A stretch of DNA of 64,000 nucleotides, from positions 1-64,000 of the forward strand of contig JBBRQP010000002.1 of NCBI GenBank assembly GCA_038226175.1, given 5' to 3'. This DNA is from JBBRQP01 sp038226175. Its GTDB lineage: Bacteria; Cyanobacteriota; Cyanobacteriia; Gloeobacterales; Anthocerotibacteraceae. Made by a program: the position numbers and the translations under genes. Shown here one piece after another: positions 25,512 through 34,284 of the stretch (position 1 is its first letter; the number at the start of each line of letters is the position of its first letter). Under the pieces are notes generated by a model. The model saw nothing but the letters and a program-made list of their open reading frames with translations. It was not told where the DNA came from and searched no databases.

Positions 25512-27611
25512 GTGCCTAAATCTTTGTTACTCCTAGGTTTGTCTCTAGTTGCTGTGGCGATGGTCTACATACAAGGACAGATTCGAGCTGACCTACGCCA
25601 TGATGTGGCTTGGATGCGTTATGGTGCGCCGTCCTCCCTACGTCAACAGGCAAACCACTGGTTTCCACTCACCTATCCTTTACTATTGCATTGGAGTGAA
25701 GGTAATAATGTAACCCGTCAAAGTTATGCTCTGACCACAATTCTTGAGCAAGGTCAACCCTATGCCCATTGGTGGCTCACCGACCAACTCAAGCGTAATC
25801 CCTCAGCTAGTCGTCTGATCAATCTCTTGGGAGTAGAAGGTTGGCAAAAACAGTTTGGCTTAGATACGCCCCTAGCCCGTAAGGAAGCCATCCAACTCGC
25901 CCTCACCCAAATTAACGACCAAGATGGCTATCAACAATTTAATGTGCGTTTTCTGGCTGATCTCAACGCCGAGGCCTGGGAAGCAGTGCTTCAAGCACTT
26001 CCGCGTCACTCTGCCAAACAAGCTGAAGCTTTATTGACCGTATTTCCCTATGCAGGAGCAGGGATGCCAGAGTTACTTGCCCAACAAGTAACCCATCTAC
26101 AAACAGCGCATACCACCTATCATGATTGGCCTGCCGAAATTACCAACCTTCCTAATGCTAAGGCGGCCTTTGAGCTCTATCACAATGTCACTGCTGGGGA
26201 ACAAAAATATTTACTAGAGAGTATCACCAACCAAGAACAATATCCTGTTAATGGTCAACTCCTTGTCTTACGGATCTTAGGGGATGATCATGACCCTCTA
26301 CAGATCTTAGCCGCAGCAGTATTACTCACCAAGCATGATAAGCGGGGTCGCGCGCTTTTAGCTACGGCTCTCAATGGCGACTTTATAGCGCTCAAACCGA
26401 TTACTAATCGGCTAATTTTGTTGCAGCTAGCCGAAAATTTCCCCAATTCCCGCTTTACCCAAGCCTGCCGTGCCTATGGTGCGATTCGTGGGGGTTCCTA
26501 TTTTGGCGGTTATCGCAATTTTGAAAATACTACGGCTAAAAAGTCTACTGCTGCTCGGATGGAGGAATTAAAGTGGCGCACTTGGCTCACCCAATACCCC
26601 AACCATCCTGGCGCTGATGATGCTGGTTATTGGTTGGGGCGTACCCTAATGTGGCAAGGTAAGCGCATCGCCGCCCTCAAGCAATTTGCAGACTTGGTGG
26701 CTATGCCCGTCCCTGATGGCGACATGAAATTTCGGCTACTCCACCAACTGCTGTGGCTACTAGATGTAGGCACCAGTGAAGCCGAGCTTCAGGAATTTTA
26801 TCAACAGTTTGCGCTACACCCGTTAGCTCCAGCAGCCCAATACGCCCAAGCTCTACGCCAAGCGCGCCAGCAAAATTATCCAGAAGCCTTGCGCCTGACG
26901 AGGGGACTCACCATAGATCCCGTATTGAACTTATTCCAGCGGCCTTATGGTAATCAGACTATCAGCCGCCGCTATGGCGTACAGCAGGAGCTTTGGCAAA
27001 ACCTAGCTAGAGACCCATCCCCACGATTGGCTGCTCTCGCCCGTTCCTCTGGCTATCAGCTAGGTTACTTAGTGCTATTTGATGATGGACGCGCCGGCGG
27101 TATCGGCACAGATGATGATTTGCTCCCCAGCCTCAAGGATAACTACCGTCAGGCTAATGCTTTAGCCGTTGCTCTATCCCTAACTTGGCCGCTTCTCCAA
27201 AAGCCGGAATTTGCTGAAAAAACCCGTTTCCAGCAGATCAATCTGCTCTATCGTCTTTACCAAAGTTATCCCGATGGGGAAATCAGCGCAATGCATCCCT
27301 TGCCGACCTTTGACCCGCAAATAGGCCATGATCCAACGCTTTATCAACCCACCAAAGCTGAGCGGCAAAATCAGTTTGGTGGTTGGGAAGTTTGGTATAT
27401 CCGCCAAGTAGCACACGCAGTCCAAGCCTTACGCCAAGCCTTTCCTAACAGTGTCTATAACGACGATGCTCTGATGACCTTGTATGAAATGACGGCACGT
27501 TCAGCCTACCTTACTCAACTTTTACGCGACTACCCTCAGGGGGATAGAGTCGAAGAAGCCAAAGCAGCACTCTATATGGTAGAGCATCCCCAGCAAACCC
27601 TCTTAAATTAA
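25512..27611 (+). CDS. Large helical-repeat (TPR-like) membrane-anchored protein, unknown function
   Basis: 699 residues from a GTG at 25512. A single N-terminal hydrophobic segment (SLLLLGLSLVAVAMVYIQGQ) anchors or exports it; the rest is helical and soluble with degenerate repeats such as HPGADDAGYWLGRTLMWQGKR followed by ALKQFADL, and PLAPAAQYAQALRQARQQNY. The C-terminal part (FPNSVYNDDALMTLYEMTAR) resembles repeats of periplasmic assembly factors. I recognise no named family. It lies 52 bases after the glycan cluster in the same direction and could belong to it or be independent. It is convergent with the TetR gene, only two bases apart. Confidence 0.7.
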   Translation: MPKSLLLLGLSLVAVAMVYIQGQIRADLRHDVAWMRYGAPSSLRQQANHWFPLTYPLLLHWSEGNNVTRQSYALTTILEQGQPYAHWWLTDQLKRNPSASRLINLLGVEGWQKQFGLDTPLARKEAIQLALTQINDQDGYQQFNVRFLADLNAEAWEAVLQALPRHSAKQAEALLTVFPYAGAGMPELLAQQVTHLQTAHTTYHDWPAEITNLPNAKAAFELYHNVTAGEQKYLLESITNQEQYPVNGQLLVLRILGDDHDPLQILAAAVLLTKHDKRGRALLATALNGDFIALKPITNRLILLQLAENFPNSRFTQACRAYGAIRGGSYFGGYRNFENTTAKKSTAARMEELKWRTWLTQYPNHPGADDAGYWLGRTLMWQGKRIAALKQFADLVAMPVPDGDMKFRLLHQLLWLLDVGTSEAELQEFYQQFALHPLAPAAQYAQALRQARQQNYPEALRLTRGLTIDPVLNLFQRPYGNQTISRRYGVQQELWQNLARDPSPRLAALARSSGYQLGYLVLFDDGRAGGIGTDDDLLPSLKDNYRQANALAVALSLTWPLLQKPEFAEKTRFQQINLLYRLYQSYPDGEISAMHPLPTFDPQIGHDPTLYQPTKAERQNQFGGWEVWYIRQVAHAVQALRQAFPNSVYNDDALMTLYEMTARSAYLTQLLRDYPQGDRVEEAKAALYMVEHPQQTLLN

Positions 27612-27613
27612 GA

Positions 27614-28231
27614 TCAGGCTGGAGCCGGACTTGCCAAAACGCCATGCAAGAAAATATCAGTCAATCCGCGAGCCATTTCATCACGACTCAAAATATTCAG
27701 TGGGCTAAGTGTTTCTTGGCTAAATCCGGCAATCGTAAACATGCCTAAAAATACTCGAGCTGCGACACGGGGATTAATTTTGCGGTAGACGCCCCGTTCG
27801 ATAGCCGTACGAAAGAAATCTTCAGCGACATGGATCATTTTTTCGACAACTTCTTGCTGAATTTGCATCTGCAATTCGGGGTGAAATTGTGCTTCATAAA
27901 AACAAACTTTAAGGGTTTCGAGGGTGGTATCTAGTTTGAGCATACGGTTAAACATCATCGGCTCAAGATTATCATAGGAAGATAGCTGGCTTAATTCAGT
28001 GAGTAATTCCGTTAAAATTTCAACCCAACCCGCAATGGCGAGTTCGATCAACAAATCCCGCTTAGTAGGAAAATACCTGAAAATGGTGCCCTCAGCAATG
28101 CCTGCTTCTTTGGCAATCTGAGCAGTTGAGGTCGAGCCGTAACCCTTCGCTGCAAACAAATGGCGGGCAGTTTTGAGGATACGGTCTCGTGTCGAAAGAA
28201 CCGTAGCCATAGCTTGACGGGGTGCAAACAT
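27614..28231 (-). CDS. TetR/AcrR-family transcriptional regulator
   Basis: 205 residues. The N-terminal DNA-binding domain reads TRDRILKTARHLFAAKGYGS, then TSTAQIAKEAGIAEGTIFRYFPTKRDLL, the classic TetR helix-turn-helix. The C-terminal ligand domain (about 65-205) has no recognisable specificity; an LxxC (KVCFYEAQFHPELQ) segment resembles cyanobacterial TetR proteins of unknown ligand. The start is either ATG 28231, preceded by AAGG, or ATG 28210. A perfect 10-base inverted repeat abuts the upstream start and suggests autoregulation. Its neighbours are an unrelated TPR protein downstream and a small membrane protein upstream on the same strand. Confidence 0.9.
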   Translation of the reverse strand: MFAPRQAMATVLSTRDRILKTARHLFAAKGYGSTSTAQIAKEAGIAEGTIFRYFPTKRDLLIELAIAGWVEILTELLTELSQLSSYDNLEPMMFNRMLKLDTTLETLKVCFYEAQFHPELQMQIQQEVVEKMIHVAEDFFRTAIERGVYRKINPRVAARVFLGMFTIAGFSQETLSPLNILSRDEMARGLTDIFLHGVLASPAPA

Positions 28232-28262
28232 AAGGGAACCTTCAGTTAAATTGGTTCCCTTA
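28231..28262. promoter_or_regulatory. Perfect 10-base inverted repeat at the TetR start (candidate operator)
   Basis: TAAGGGAACC (28231-28240), 12-base spacer, GGTTCCCTTA (28253-28262). The dyad touches the ATG at 28231 and includes the AAGG that would serve as its ribosome-binding site. It could therefore act as a TetR operator on DNA or as a hairpin hiding the start in RNA. Confidence 0.6.
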
Positions 28263-28313
28263 ATTGTGTATCGCGCATCTCGAGATTATCTATAAAGAAA
28301 CTTAAGAAAATCT

Positions 28314-28532
28314 TTAAATTCGAGGGGCGGTGTCAGTAGGAGAAATGTTGGCAAAATCTGAACTAGGGGCTTCACCCTGCTCGCCTTTAGCTTTAGCCCA
28401 GTCCCAGTTAGCCCATTTGGGGGTTGTCACAAAATCCCAACCTGCGGGCTTGTCCGAGTTGTACCAAGCAATTAGGCTCAAAAAAGTCATTGCTACAACT
28501 CCGAAACCCAAGACACTGTAGTACAAAACCAT
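28314..28532 (-). CDS. Small single-helix membrane protein, unknown
   Basis: 72 residues from the ATG at 28532, preceded by AAGAGG. One membrane helix lies at the N-terminus (VLYYSVLGFGVVAMTFLSLI), followed by a tryptophan-rich soluble part with DKPAGWDFVTTPKWANWDW and an acidic/serine tail. The size and layout are like small subunits of photosynthetic or respiratory complexes, but I do not recognise a named subunit and do not assign one. An upstream in-frame ATG at 28574 would add 14 residues without support. Confidence 0.65.
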   Translation of the reverse strand: MVLYYSVLGFGVVAMTFLSLIAWYNSDKPAGWDFVTTPKWANWDWAKAKGEQGEAPSSDFANISPTDTAPRI

Positions 28533-28695
28533 GAGCGGCCTCTTAAAATGCTGAATACGCCCAATATAACACAAATTCTTGCATTGTTAAGTTATGTTAC
28601 TTTCTGGCAGAGGTTTTGTGAGGTCGATCATGATTCTGGTTATCAAAAAGGTAATTGACAGGGAGACAAAAAGAGCGTTAGGCTTATCTATACAT

Positions 28696-28770
<75 letters not shown>

Positions 28771-28784
28771 TTTTATTTAGCTGA

Positions 28785-29663
28785 GTGAGCGCCTCTGTGT
28801 CCGTCAGCAGCCAATGCATCAAAGTCGGCACTCTCGAGTGGTTTTACCGACAAACCCAGCCTTCGGTTACCATTGCCCATGAACCGGTGATTCTTCTTCA
28901 TGGTTTACCTTCTCAGAGCTACAGCTGGCGCGGAGTACTGCCGGAGCTAGACCAGCAAGGTATTGTAGCTATTGCCCCAGATTGGCCTGGTTATGGTCTT
29001 TCGAGTAAGCCGGATAAAAAAGAATTTTTGTATACGCCCGAGGCTTTTCTTGGCAGCCTGTCTGAATTTTTAGATATTTTAGAACTGACCAAATTTACCT
29101 TAGTAATTCAGGGTTTCTTGGGCTCTGTAGGCTTACAGTATGCCCTGCGTCACCCCGAACGCATTGAAAAACTAATTTTACTTAACACCCCTCTTGCCAC
29201 AACGGCGCGTCTACCTTGGGCTTTACAACAAATGGGTTTACCGCTGATCGGTGAGATGTTAACCCAAGACCCTTTGGTCATTGACCGCACCCTCGAGGCT
29301 CCTAATGTGCATCCCATTCCTGATGCAGCCCTCGAAGTTTACCGCAAAGGCTTATTGACCAGTTCGGCAGCAGGTAAGGCGATTTTTGCGACGGTGCGTA
29401 GTCTGAGTTTGCCCTTGGTGACCAATGAAATCATGCAGGGTCTAAAAACTTGGGAAAAACCACTTCTATTATTGTGGGGTGTCAAAGACCCTTGGCTACC
29501 TTTGAGTCTCGCCGAGTCTTTGGTCAAGCAACTCCCTCACGCTGATCTGATCAAGCTGGCTGAGGCGGGACACTATCCTCAAGAAGACCAACCCCAACAA
29601 ACAGCGGGTTATCTAACCCAATTTTTACGGATGACGAGCAAATCCGGCGGCTCGAAGGGTTAA
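28785..29663 (+). CDS. Alpha/beta-hydrolase-fold protein with altered nucleophile elbow
   Basis: 292 residues from a GTG. The fold is clear: VILLHGLPSQSYSWRGVLPE with the oxyanion HG, APDWPGYGLSSKP, GLQYALRHPERIEKLILLNTP, LLLWGVKDPW (acid) and LAEAGHYPQED (His). The nucleophile elbow, normally GxSxG or QDWGG, reads VIQGFLGSVG, so Gly110 sits where Ser or Asp should be. I recall cyanobacterial relatives with a similar elbow, so this may be a conserved non-hydrolytic branch rather than decay. It follows tRNA-Asn by 15 bases and precedes secA by 38 bases. Confidence 0.85.
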   Translation: MSASVSVSSQCIKVGTLEWFYRQTQPSVTIAHEPVILLHGLPSQSYSWRGVLPELDQQGIVAIAPDWPGYGLSSKPDKKEFLYTPEAFLGSLSEFLDILELTKFTLVIQGFLGSVGLQYALRHPERIEKLILLNTPLATTARLPWALQQMGLPLIGEMLTQDPLVIDRTLEAPNVHPIPDAALEVYRKGLLTSSAAGKAIFATVRSLSLPLVTNEIMQGLKTWEKPLLLLWGVKDPWLPLSLAESLVKQLPHADLIKLAEAGHYPQEDQPQQTAGYLTQFLRMTSKSGGSKG

Positions 29664-29701
29664 TGCTAAGATTGCAATAGCAGCCTCTCATTACTGGAAT
29701 C

Positions 29702-32554
29702 ATGTTCAATTTTCTGGGCAAAATTTTCGGCGACCCGCAAGAACGTAAAGTTAAGACCTATCAGCCCAAACTTGCGGAAATTAATGCCCTAGAAGAAGAT
29801 ATGGAACAGCTTAGCGATGAAGAATTGCGGGAGTTGACGCCAAAATTTCGGGAGCGTCTTGAAGCAGGAGCCACTCTAGATAGTCTGTTGCCCGAGGCGT
29901 TTGCGGCCGTGCGTGAGGCTTCTCGTCGCGTTTTGGGATTGCGTCATTATGATGTGCAGCTGCTAGGTGGGATGGTCTTGCATAATGGACAAATTGCTGA
30001 GATGAAAACCGGGGAAGGTAAAACTCTCGTCTCAACCTTACCAGCTTATCTCAATGCCCTTTCTGGTAAAGGTGTGCATATTGTTACAGTCAATGACTAT
30101 CTAGCCCGTCGTGACTCCGAGTGGATGGGTCAAGTACACCGATTTTTGGGCCTCAGTGTGGGTTTGATCCAAAACACTATGGAACCCTACGAACGCCGCC
30201 AAAACTATACCTGTGATGTCACCTATGCCACCAATAGTGAACTAGGATTTGATTATCTGCGCGATAATATGGCGCAGACGATGCAGGAACTTGTGCAACG
30301 TCCCTTTAACTATGCAGTTATTGACGAAGTTGACTCAATTTTGATTGATGAAGCCCGTACGCCGCTGATTATTTCAGGACAGGTCGCCAAGCCAGCAGAA
30401 AAATATTATCGGGCAACAGAAGTTTCGCTGCAATTAGAAAAAAATAAACATTACGAAGTTGCCGAAAAAGAGCGTAACGTACTGCTTAACGACGAAGGTT
30501 ATGAAGTCGCAGAGCAGCTTTTGAGTGTTCGTGATCTATTTGATCCAGCCGATCCTTGGGCGCACTTTGTTTTTAATGCTCTCAAGGCTAAAGAATTATT
30601 TCAACGGGATGTTCATTACATTGTTCGCGATAGCGAAGTTGTCATTGTAGATGAATTTACAGGCCGGATCATGCCTGGTCGTCGTTGGTCAGATGGTCTA
30701 CACCAAGCAATTGAATCCAAAGAACAAGTCACCATCGAAAATGAAACCCAAACCCTCGCCACCATTACCTACCAAAACTTTTTTCTTTTGTATCCCAAGC
30801 TCTCAGGTATGACGGGGACGGCTTTGACCGAAGAGGCAGAATTTGGCAAAATTTATACTCTTGAAGTGACTCCAATTCCGACCAATCGCAAGGTCTCACG
30901 CGGTGACTTACCTGATCAAGTCTACAAGTCAGAAAAAGCAAAATGGATAGCGGTCGCCAAAGAAATTGAAGAGATGTACGCTAAAGGCCGTCCGATTTTG
31001 GTCGGGACAACCTCTATCGAAAAATCAGAAGTCCTCGCTGGTATCCTCAAAGAGCAACAGATTCCCTTTAACCTGCTCAATGCCAAACCCGAAAACGTCG
31101 AGCGGGAGTCAGAAATTGTAGCGCAGGCTGGTCGCAGATCAACCGTGACAATCGCCACCAATATGGCAGGACGGGGTACAGATATTTTGTTAGGGGGTAA
31201 TGCTGAATATATGGCACGGCTAGCCCTTAGAGCTGAATTGCTGCCTTCTTTACTCGAACTCGAAGAGCAACCTGATTTACTTGCGGCTTTGCAATTACAA
31301 GGTGCTGGTAAACGTCGCGCACCCGCCCAAGGTTTCAGTAACGTTACTGCCACCAAAAAAAATCTACCCGCGACCAATAGTCTTTTTCCCTGTGAGCTCT
31401 CGGATCAAATCAAAGAAACAGTCAAAGCAGCCGTCGATCTAGCGGTTGAAACCTATGGCTCAAATTCACTGCCGGTCTTACAAATCGAAGATATGCTGGC
31501 TGTGGCGTCCGAAAAAGCCCCGAGTGATGACTTAGTGATCCAAAAGCTACGCACTGCGTTTCAGGCAATTTACAGCGAGTTTCGCAGTTATACCGAAGAT
31601 GGTCATGATGAGGTGATTCGCAATGGTGGCTTACATGTGATTGGCACCGAACGCCACGAATCACGACGTATTGATAATCAGTTACGTGGTCGTGCTGGTC
31701 GCCAAGGTGATCCTGGTTCTACGCGATTCTTCCTCTCTTTAGATGATAATTTATTGCGTATTTTTGGTGGCGAGCGCGTGGCTGGTTTGATGAATGCCTT
31801 TCGGGTCGAAGAAGATATGCCCATCGAATCAGGGATGCTCACCAAGGCTCTCGAAAATGCCCAACGTAAAGTTGAAGTATTTTATTATGATCAACGTAAG
31901 CAAGTTTTTGAGTATGATGAGGTTTTGAATATTCAACGCAAAGCAATTTATGCCCAGCGTCGTAAAGTTCTCGAAGGAGATGATATTAGTGACATGATCA
32001 CGGATTATGTCAGTGAGACGATTGACGAGATTGTTCTTGCACAGATCAACCCTGAATTACCCCCCGAAGAGTGGGATATGACCGCTATGATCAGCATCTT
32101 GCAACAATTGATTCCTTTACTCGCTGGCTTAACTGCTGATCAGCTTCAAGATTTCTCCTTGACCGAATTACAAGAAGAACTGAAAACTCAGGCGCGTCTT
32201 GCCTATGAGAGTAAATCTGAGTTTATTAATGGTATGCAAGATGGCTTAATGGGACAAGCCGAACGTTATTTTATCCTGCAAAATATCGATAATCTGTGGC
32301 GTGAACATCTACAACAAATGGAAGCCTTACGTGAAGCTATTGGTCTACGCGGTTATGGTCAAAAAGACCCCTTAGTCGAGTACAAAAATGAAGGCTACCA
32401 GATGTTTCTGGAGATGCTCAACCAAATTCGGCGCAATGTTGTGGGTGCGATTTATAACTTCCAACCTACTTATACCCAACCGATGGATCTAGGCACGGAC
32501 ATCGTGGAAGCTGAGTTTTTTGATGATAATGGCGAGGGTGGTTTCTTTGCCTGA
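29702..32554 (+). CDS. secA: Preprotein translocase ATPase SecA
   Basis: 950 residues. Motor ATPase that drives proteins through SecYEG in plasma and, where present, thylakoid membranes. It shows GGMVLHNGQIAEMKTGEGKTL (Walker A), VNDYLARRDSEWMG, VIDEVDSILIDEARTPLIIS (DEAD-like box), TNMAGRGTDILLGGNAE, and LRGRAGRQGDPGSTRFFLSLDD. The insertion before DQIKETV with GKRRAPAQGF and SLFPCELS is characteristic of cyanobacterial SecA. The C-terminal zinc-binding SEC-C motif is absent, as usual in the phylum; the chain ends EGGFFA. It starts with ATG. Confidence 0.98.
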   Translation: MFNFLGKIFGDPQERKVKTYQPKLAEINALEEDMEQLSDEELRELTPKFRERLEAGATLDSLLPEAFAAVREASRRVLGLRHYDVQLLGGMVLHNGQIAEMKTGEGKTLVSTLPAYLNALSGKGVHIVTVNDYLARRDSEWMGQVHRFLGLSVGLIQNTMEPYERRQNYTCDVTYATNSELGFDYLRDNMAQTMQELVQRPFNYAVIDEVDSILIDEARTPLIISGQVAKPAEKYYRATEVSLQLEKNKHYEVAEKERNVLLNDEGYEVAEQLLSVRDLFDPADPWAHFVFNALKAKELFQRDVHYIVRDSEVVIVDEFTGRIMPGRRWSDGLHQAIESKEQVTIENETQTLATITYQNFFLLYPKLSGMTGTALTEEAEFGKIYTLEVTPIPTNRKVSRGDLPDQVYKSEKAKWIAVAKEIEEMYAKGRPILVGTTSIEKSEVLAGILKEQQIPFNLLNAKPENVERESEIVAQAGRRSTVTIATNMAGRGTDILLGGNAEYMARLALRAELLPSLLELEEQPDLLAALQLQGAGKRRAPAQGFSNVTATKKNLPATNSLFPCELSDQIKETVKAAVDLAVETYGSNSLPVLQIEDMLAVASEKAPSDDLVIQKLRTAFQAIYSEFRSYTEDGHDEVIRNGGLHVIGTERHESRRIDNQLRGRAGRQGDPGSTRFFLSLDDNLLRIFGGERVAGLMNAFRVEEDMPIESGMLTKALENAQRKVEVFYYDQRKQVFEYDEVLNIQRKAIYAQRRKVLEGDDISDMITDYVSETIDEIVLAQINPELPPEEWDMTAMISILQQLIPLLAGLTADQLQDFSLTELQEELKTQARLAYESKSEFINGMQDGLMGQAERYFILQNIDNLWREHLQQMEALREAIGLRGYGQKDPLVEYKNEGYQMFLEMLNQIRRNVVGAIYNFQPTYTQPMDLGTDIVEAEFFDDNGEGGFFA

Positions 32555-32582
32555 GACCAACTATAAACTTTTGTGTGTTTGA

Positions 32583-32615
32583 TTGAGATAAATTTCTAAT
32601 AAGGAAATTGCTCAA
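32583..32615. promoter_or_regulatory. Dyad before the Fur-family gene (candidate metal-regulator box)
   Basis: TTGAG (32583-32587) and AATTTC (32591-32596) mirror GAAATT (32604-32609) and CTCAA (32611-32615) around a TAATAAG centre. An A/T-rich dyad about 45 bases before a Fur-type gene is where an autoregulatory Fur/PerR box is expected; it does not match the classical Fur consensus closely. Confidence 0.4.
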
Positions 32616-32659
32616 AAAATAAGCTATCCTTTAGTCAATAAGGCGAGGTTATTGCGAAC

Positions 32660-33124
32660 ATGATGGAAACGCTCTACTCACCCCAAAATCTGAAAGCTGA
32701 GCTTAATGCTAAGGGTTGGCGATTGACCCCCCAGCGTGAAATCATTCTCAAGATTTTTCAAGACTTACCTCAGGGCAATCATCTGAGTGCTGAGGATTTG
32801 CATGCCCAACTCCTTGATCTGGACCAAGATATCAGTCTCTCGACAGTCTACCGCACCCTAAAACTCTTGGCGCGCATGGGCATCTTGCGACAGTTAGAGT
32901 TAGCCGAAGGCCACAAACATTACGAAATCAACCAGCCCTATCCTCATCATCACCATCATTTAGTTTGTGTAAAATGCAACAAAACTACTGAATTCAAAAG
33001 TACTTCGATCCTTAACGTTGGCTCCAAGCAAGCCCAAGAATATGGCTACAAACTTTTGGATTGTCAATTGACCATTCATGCAATTTGCCCAGAATGCCAA
33101 CGCTCGTTGCTTCCTGGTCGGTGA
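32660..33124 (+). CDS. Fur-family metal-dependent regulator
   Basis: 154 residues. A winged-helix N-terminus (KGWRLTPQREIILKIFQDLP, then LSLSTVYRTLKLLARMGIL as the recognition region, here DISLSTVYRTLKLL) is followed by EGHKHYEI, the metal-binding run of five histidines (residues 96-100) and two zinc CxxC pairs (C103/C106 and C143/C146). It could be Fur (iron), Zur or PerR; the residues visible do not decide. It represses genes when metal is bound. It is read after secA from its own upstream region and overlaps the aminotransferase start (GTGA), implying translational coupling. Confidence 0.93.
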   Translation: MMETLYSPQNLKAELNAKGWRLTPQREIILKIFQDLPQGNHLSAEDLHAQLLDLDQDISLSTVYRTLKLLARMGILRQLELAEGHKHYEINQPYPHHHHHLVCVKCNKTTEFKSTSILNVGSKQAQEYGYKLLDCQLTIHAICPECQRSLLPGR

Positions 33125-34284
33125 ATCTCGCTCCTTTTGAATTAGAAGTTTGGCTTGAGCAGCGGCAATCTGCCTGTCATTGGGATTTTAGCAGTACGGG
33201 TATGGGTACAGTCAGTTGGGCGCAGTTGCTGACTTGGGCTGAAGTACCGCCAGATTTAGCAATGATTAAACTAGGCTATGGCGAATTAAGTGGTTCGTGT
33301 GGGCTGCGCACTGCTATTGGACAGCGCTATCTCAACTGTGATCCTGAGTTTATTTTGGTAACCCAAGGGGCTATTGAAGCTAATCTTTTGGTGATGAGTG
33401 CACTTTTGGAACCCTTAGATAAAGTAATTATTATCACACCAAGCTATCAACAATTTGAGGCTTGGCCTAACTTTTTGAGTGCTGAAGTTATACCTTGGTC
33501 ATTATCCAAAAAAAACTTGTTTGATGACCAAACTCTAGCGCCTGATTTAGCTTTTCTCAATCAATTTCGACAGCAACTGCCCAAATTAATTATCCTCAAT
33601 CACCCGCACAATCCAACGGGAAAATGTTTTGATCCACAATGGTTACAAGCAGTTTTAGATTGGGCGGAGCAGCATGGGGTTTGGGTGTTGGGGGATGAAG
33701 TTTATCGTGATTTACAACCGCTGTACCTCCCACCTTCCTTGGCTGATCAGCGTGGGGAGCGCGTCGTAGTAACCAATAGTTTGGCTAAATCTGTGGGCTT
33801 GCCGGGCTTACGGATTGGCTGGATTCATGGTAATCCTGACTTATTACAACAGTGTCGGCGGATTAAAGACTATTTCACGATTAGTCCGGCTCAGCCTGCG
33901 GCAACTTTGGCGCAATGGCTCCTCGAACATTGGGAAACTCTATGGCCTCAGCAACATGCTAAGTATTTGATGGCTCGAAATTCTTGTTTGGAGTTATTAC
34001 AACCAGTCTTTCCCGAATTGCGTCTCGCTCATCTCCAAGGCGGCGCGATGGCATGGGTGCCCTGTCCCGAAGCGGATCAATTTGCCGCACTGCTGCTGAC
34101 TAACTATGGGGCGTTAGTGGTTCCGGGTAGCTGTTTCGGTCAGGATGCAGGCTTGCGCATCGGCTTTGGTAATCTCCATCATGGGGCGTGGCAACAGATT
34201 TTAGGTGAAATCATAAAAGCTTACTCGCCCAATAATAAGGTCAAAAACTCCTCATCACGAAACTTACCGCCTTTATCTCCTTGA
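33121..34284 (+). CDS. PLP-dependent class I/II aminotransferase
   Basis: 387 residues when started at the GTG that overlaps the Fur stop (GTGA at 33121-33124); this gives VNLAPFELEVWLEQ, as relatives begin. An ATG at 33094 is the alternative. Fold-type I motifs: KLGYGELSGSCGLRTAIGQRY, VTQGAIEANLLV, LILNHPHNPTGKCFD-type (ILNHPHNPTGK), VLGDEVYRDL, and the PLP lysine in TNSLAKSVGLPGLRIGW. The substrate is unknown; it is not a clear HisC, AspC or CobD. Its 3' end overlaps the convergent serine hydrolase gene by 64 bases. Confidence 0.88.
   Translation: MNLAPFELEVWLEQRQSACHWDFSSTGMGTVSWAQLLTWAEVPPDLAMIKLGYGELSGSCGLRTAIGQRYLNCDPEFILVTQGAIEANLLVMSALLEPLDKVIIITPSYQQFEAWPNFLSAEVIPWSLSKKNLFDDQTLAPDLAFLNQFRQQLPKLIILNHPHNPTGKCFDPQWLQAVLDWAEQHGVWVLGDEVYRDLQPLYLPPSLADQRGERVVVTNSLAKSVGLPGLRIGWIHGNPDLLQQCRRIKDYFTISPAQPAATLAQWLLEHWETLWPQQHAKYLMARNSCLELLQPVFPELRLAHLQGGAMAWVPCPEADQFAALLLTNYGALVVPGSCFGQDAGLRIGFGNLHHGAWQQILGEIIKAYSPNNKVKNSSSRNLPPLSP

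Noticed and set aside
32955..32972. CATCATCACCATCAT run in the Fur-family gene as a possible repeat or tag
   Set aside because: It encodes the metal-binding histidine run natural to Fur proteins.
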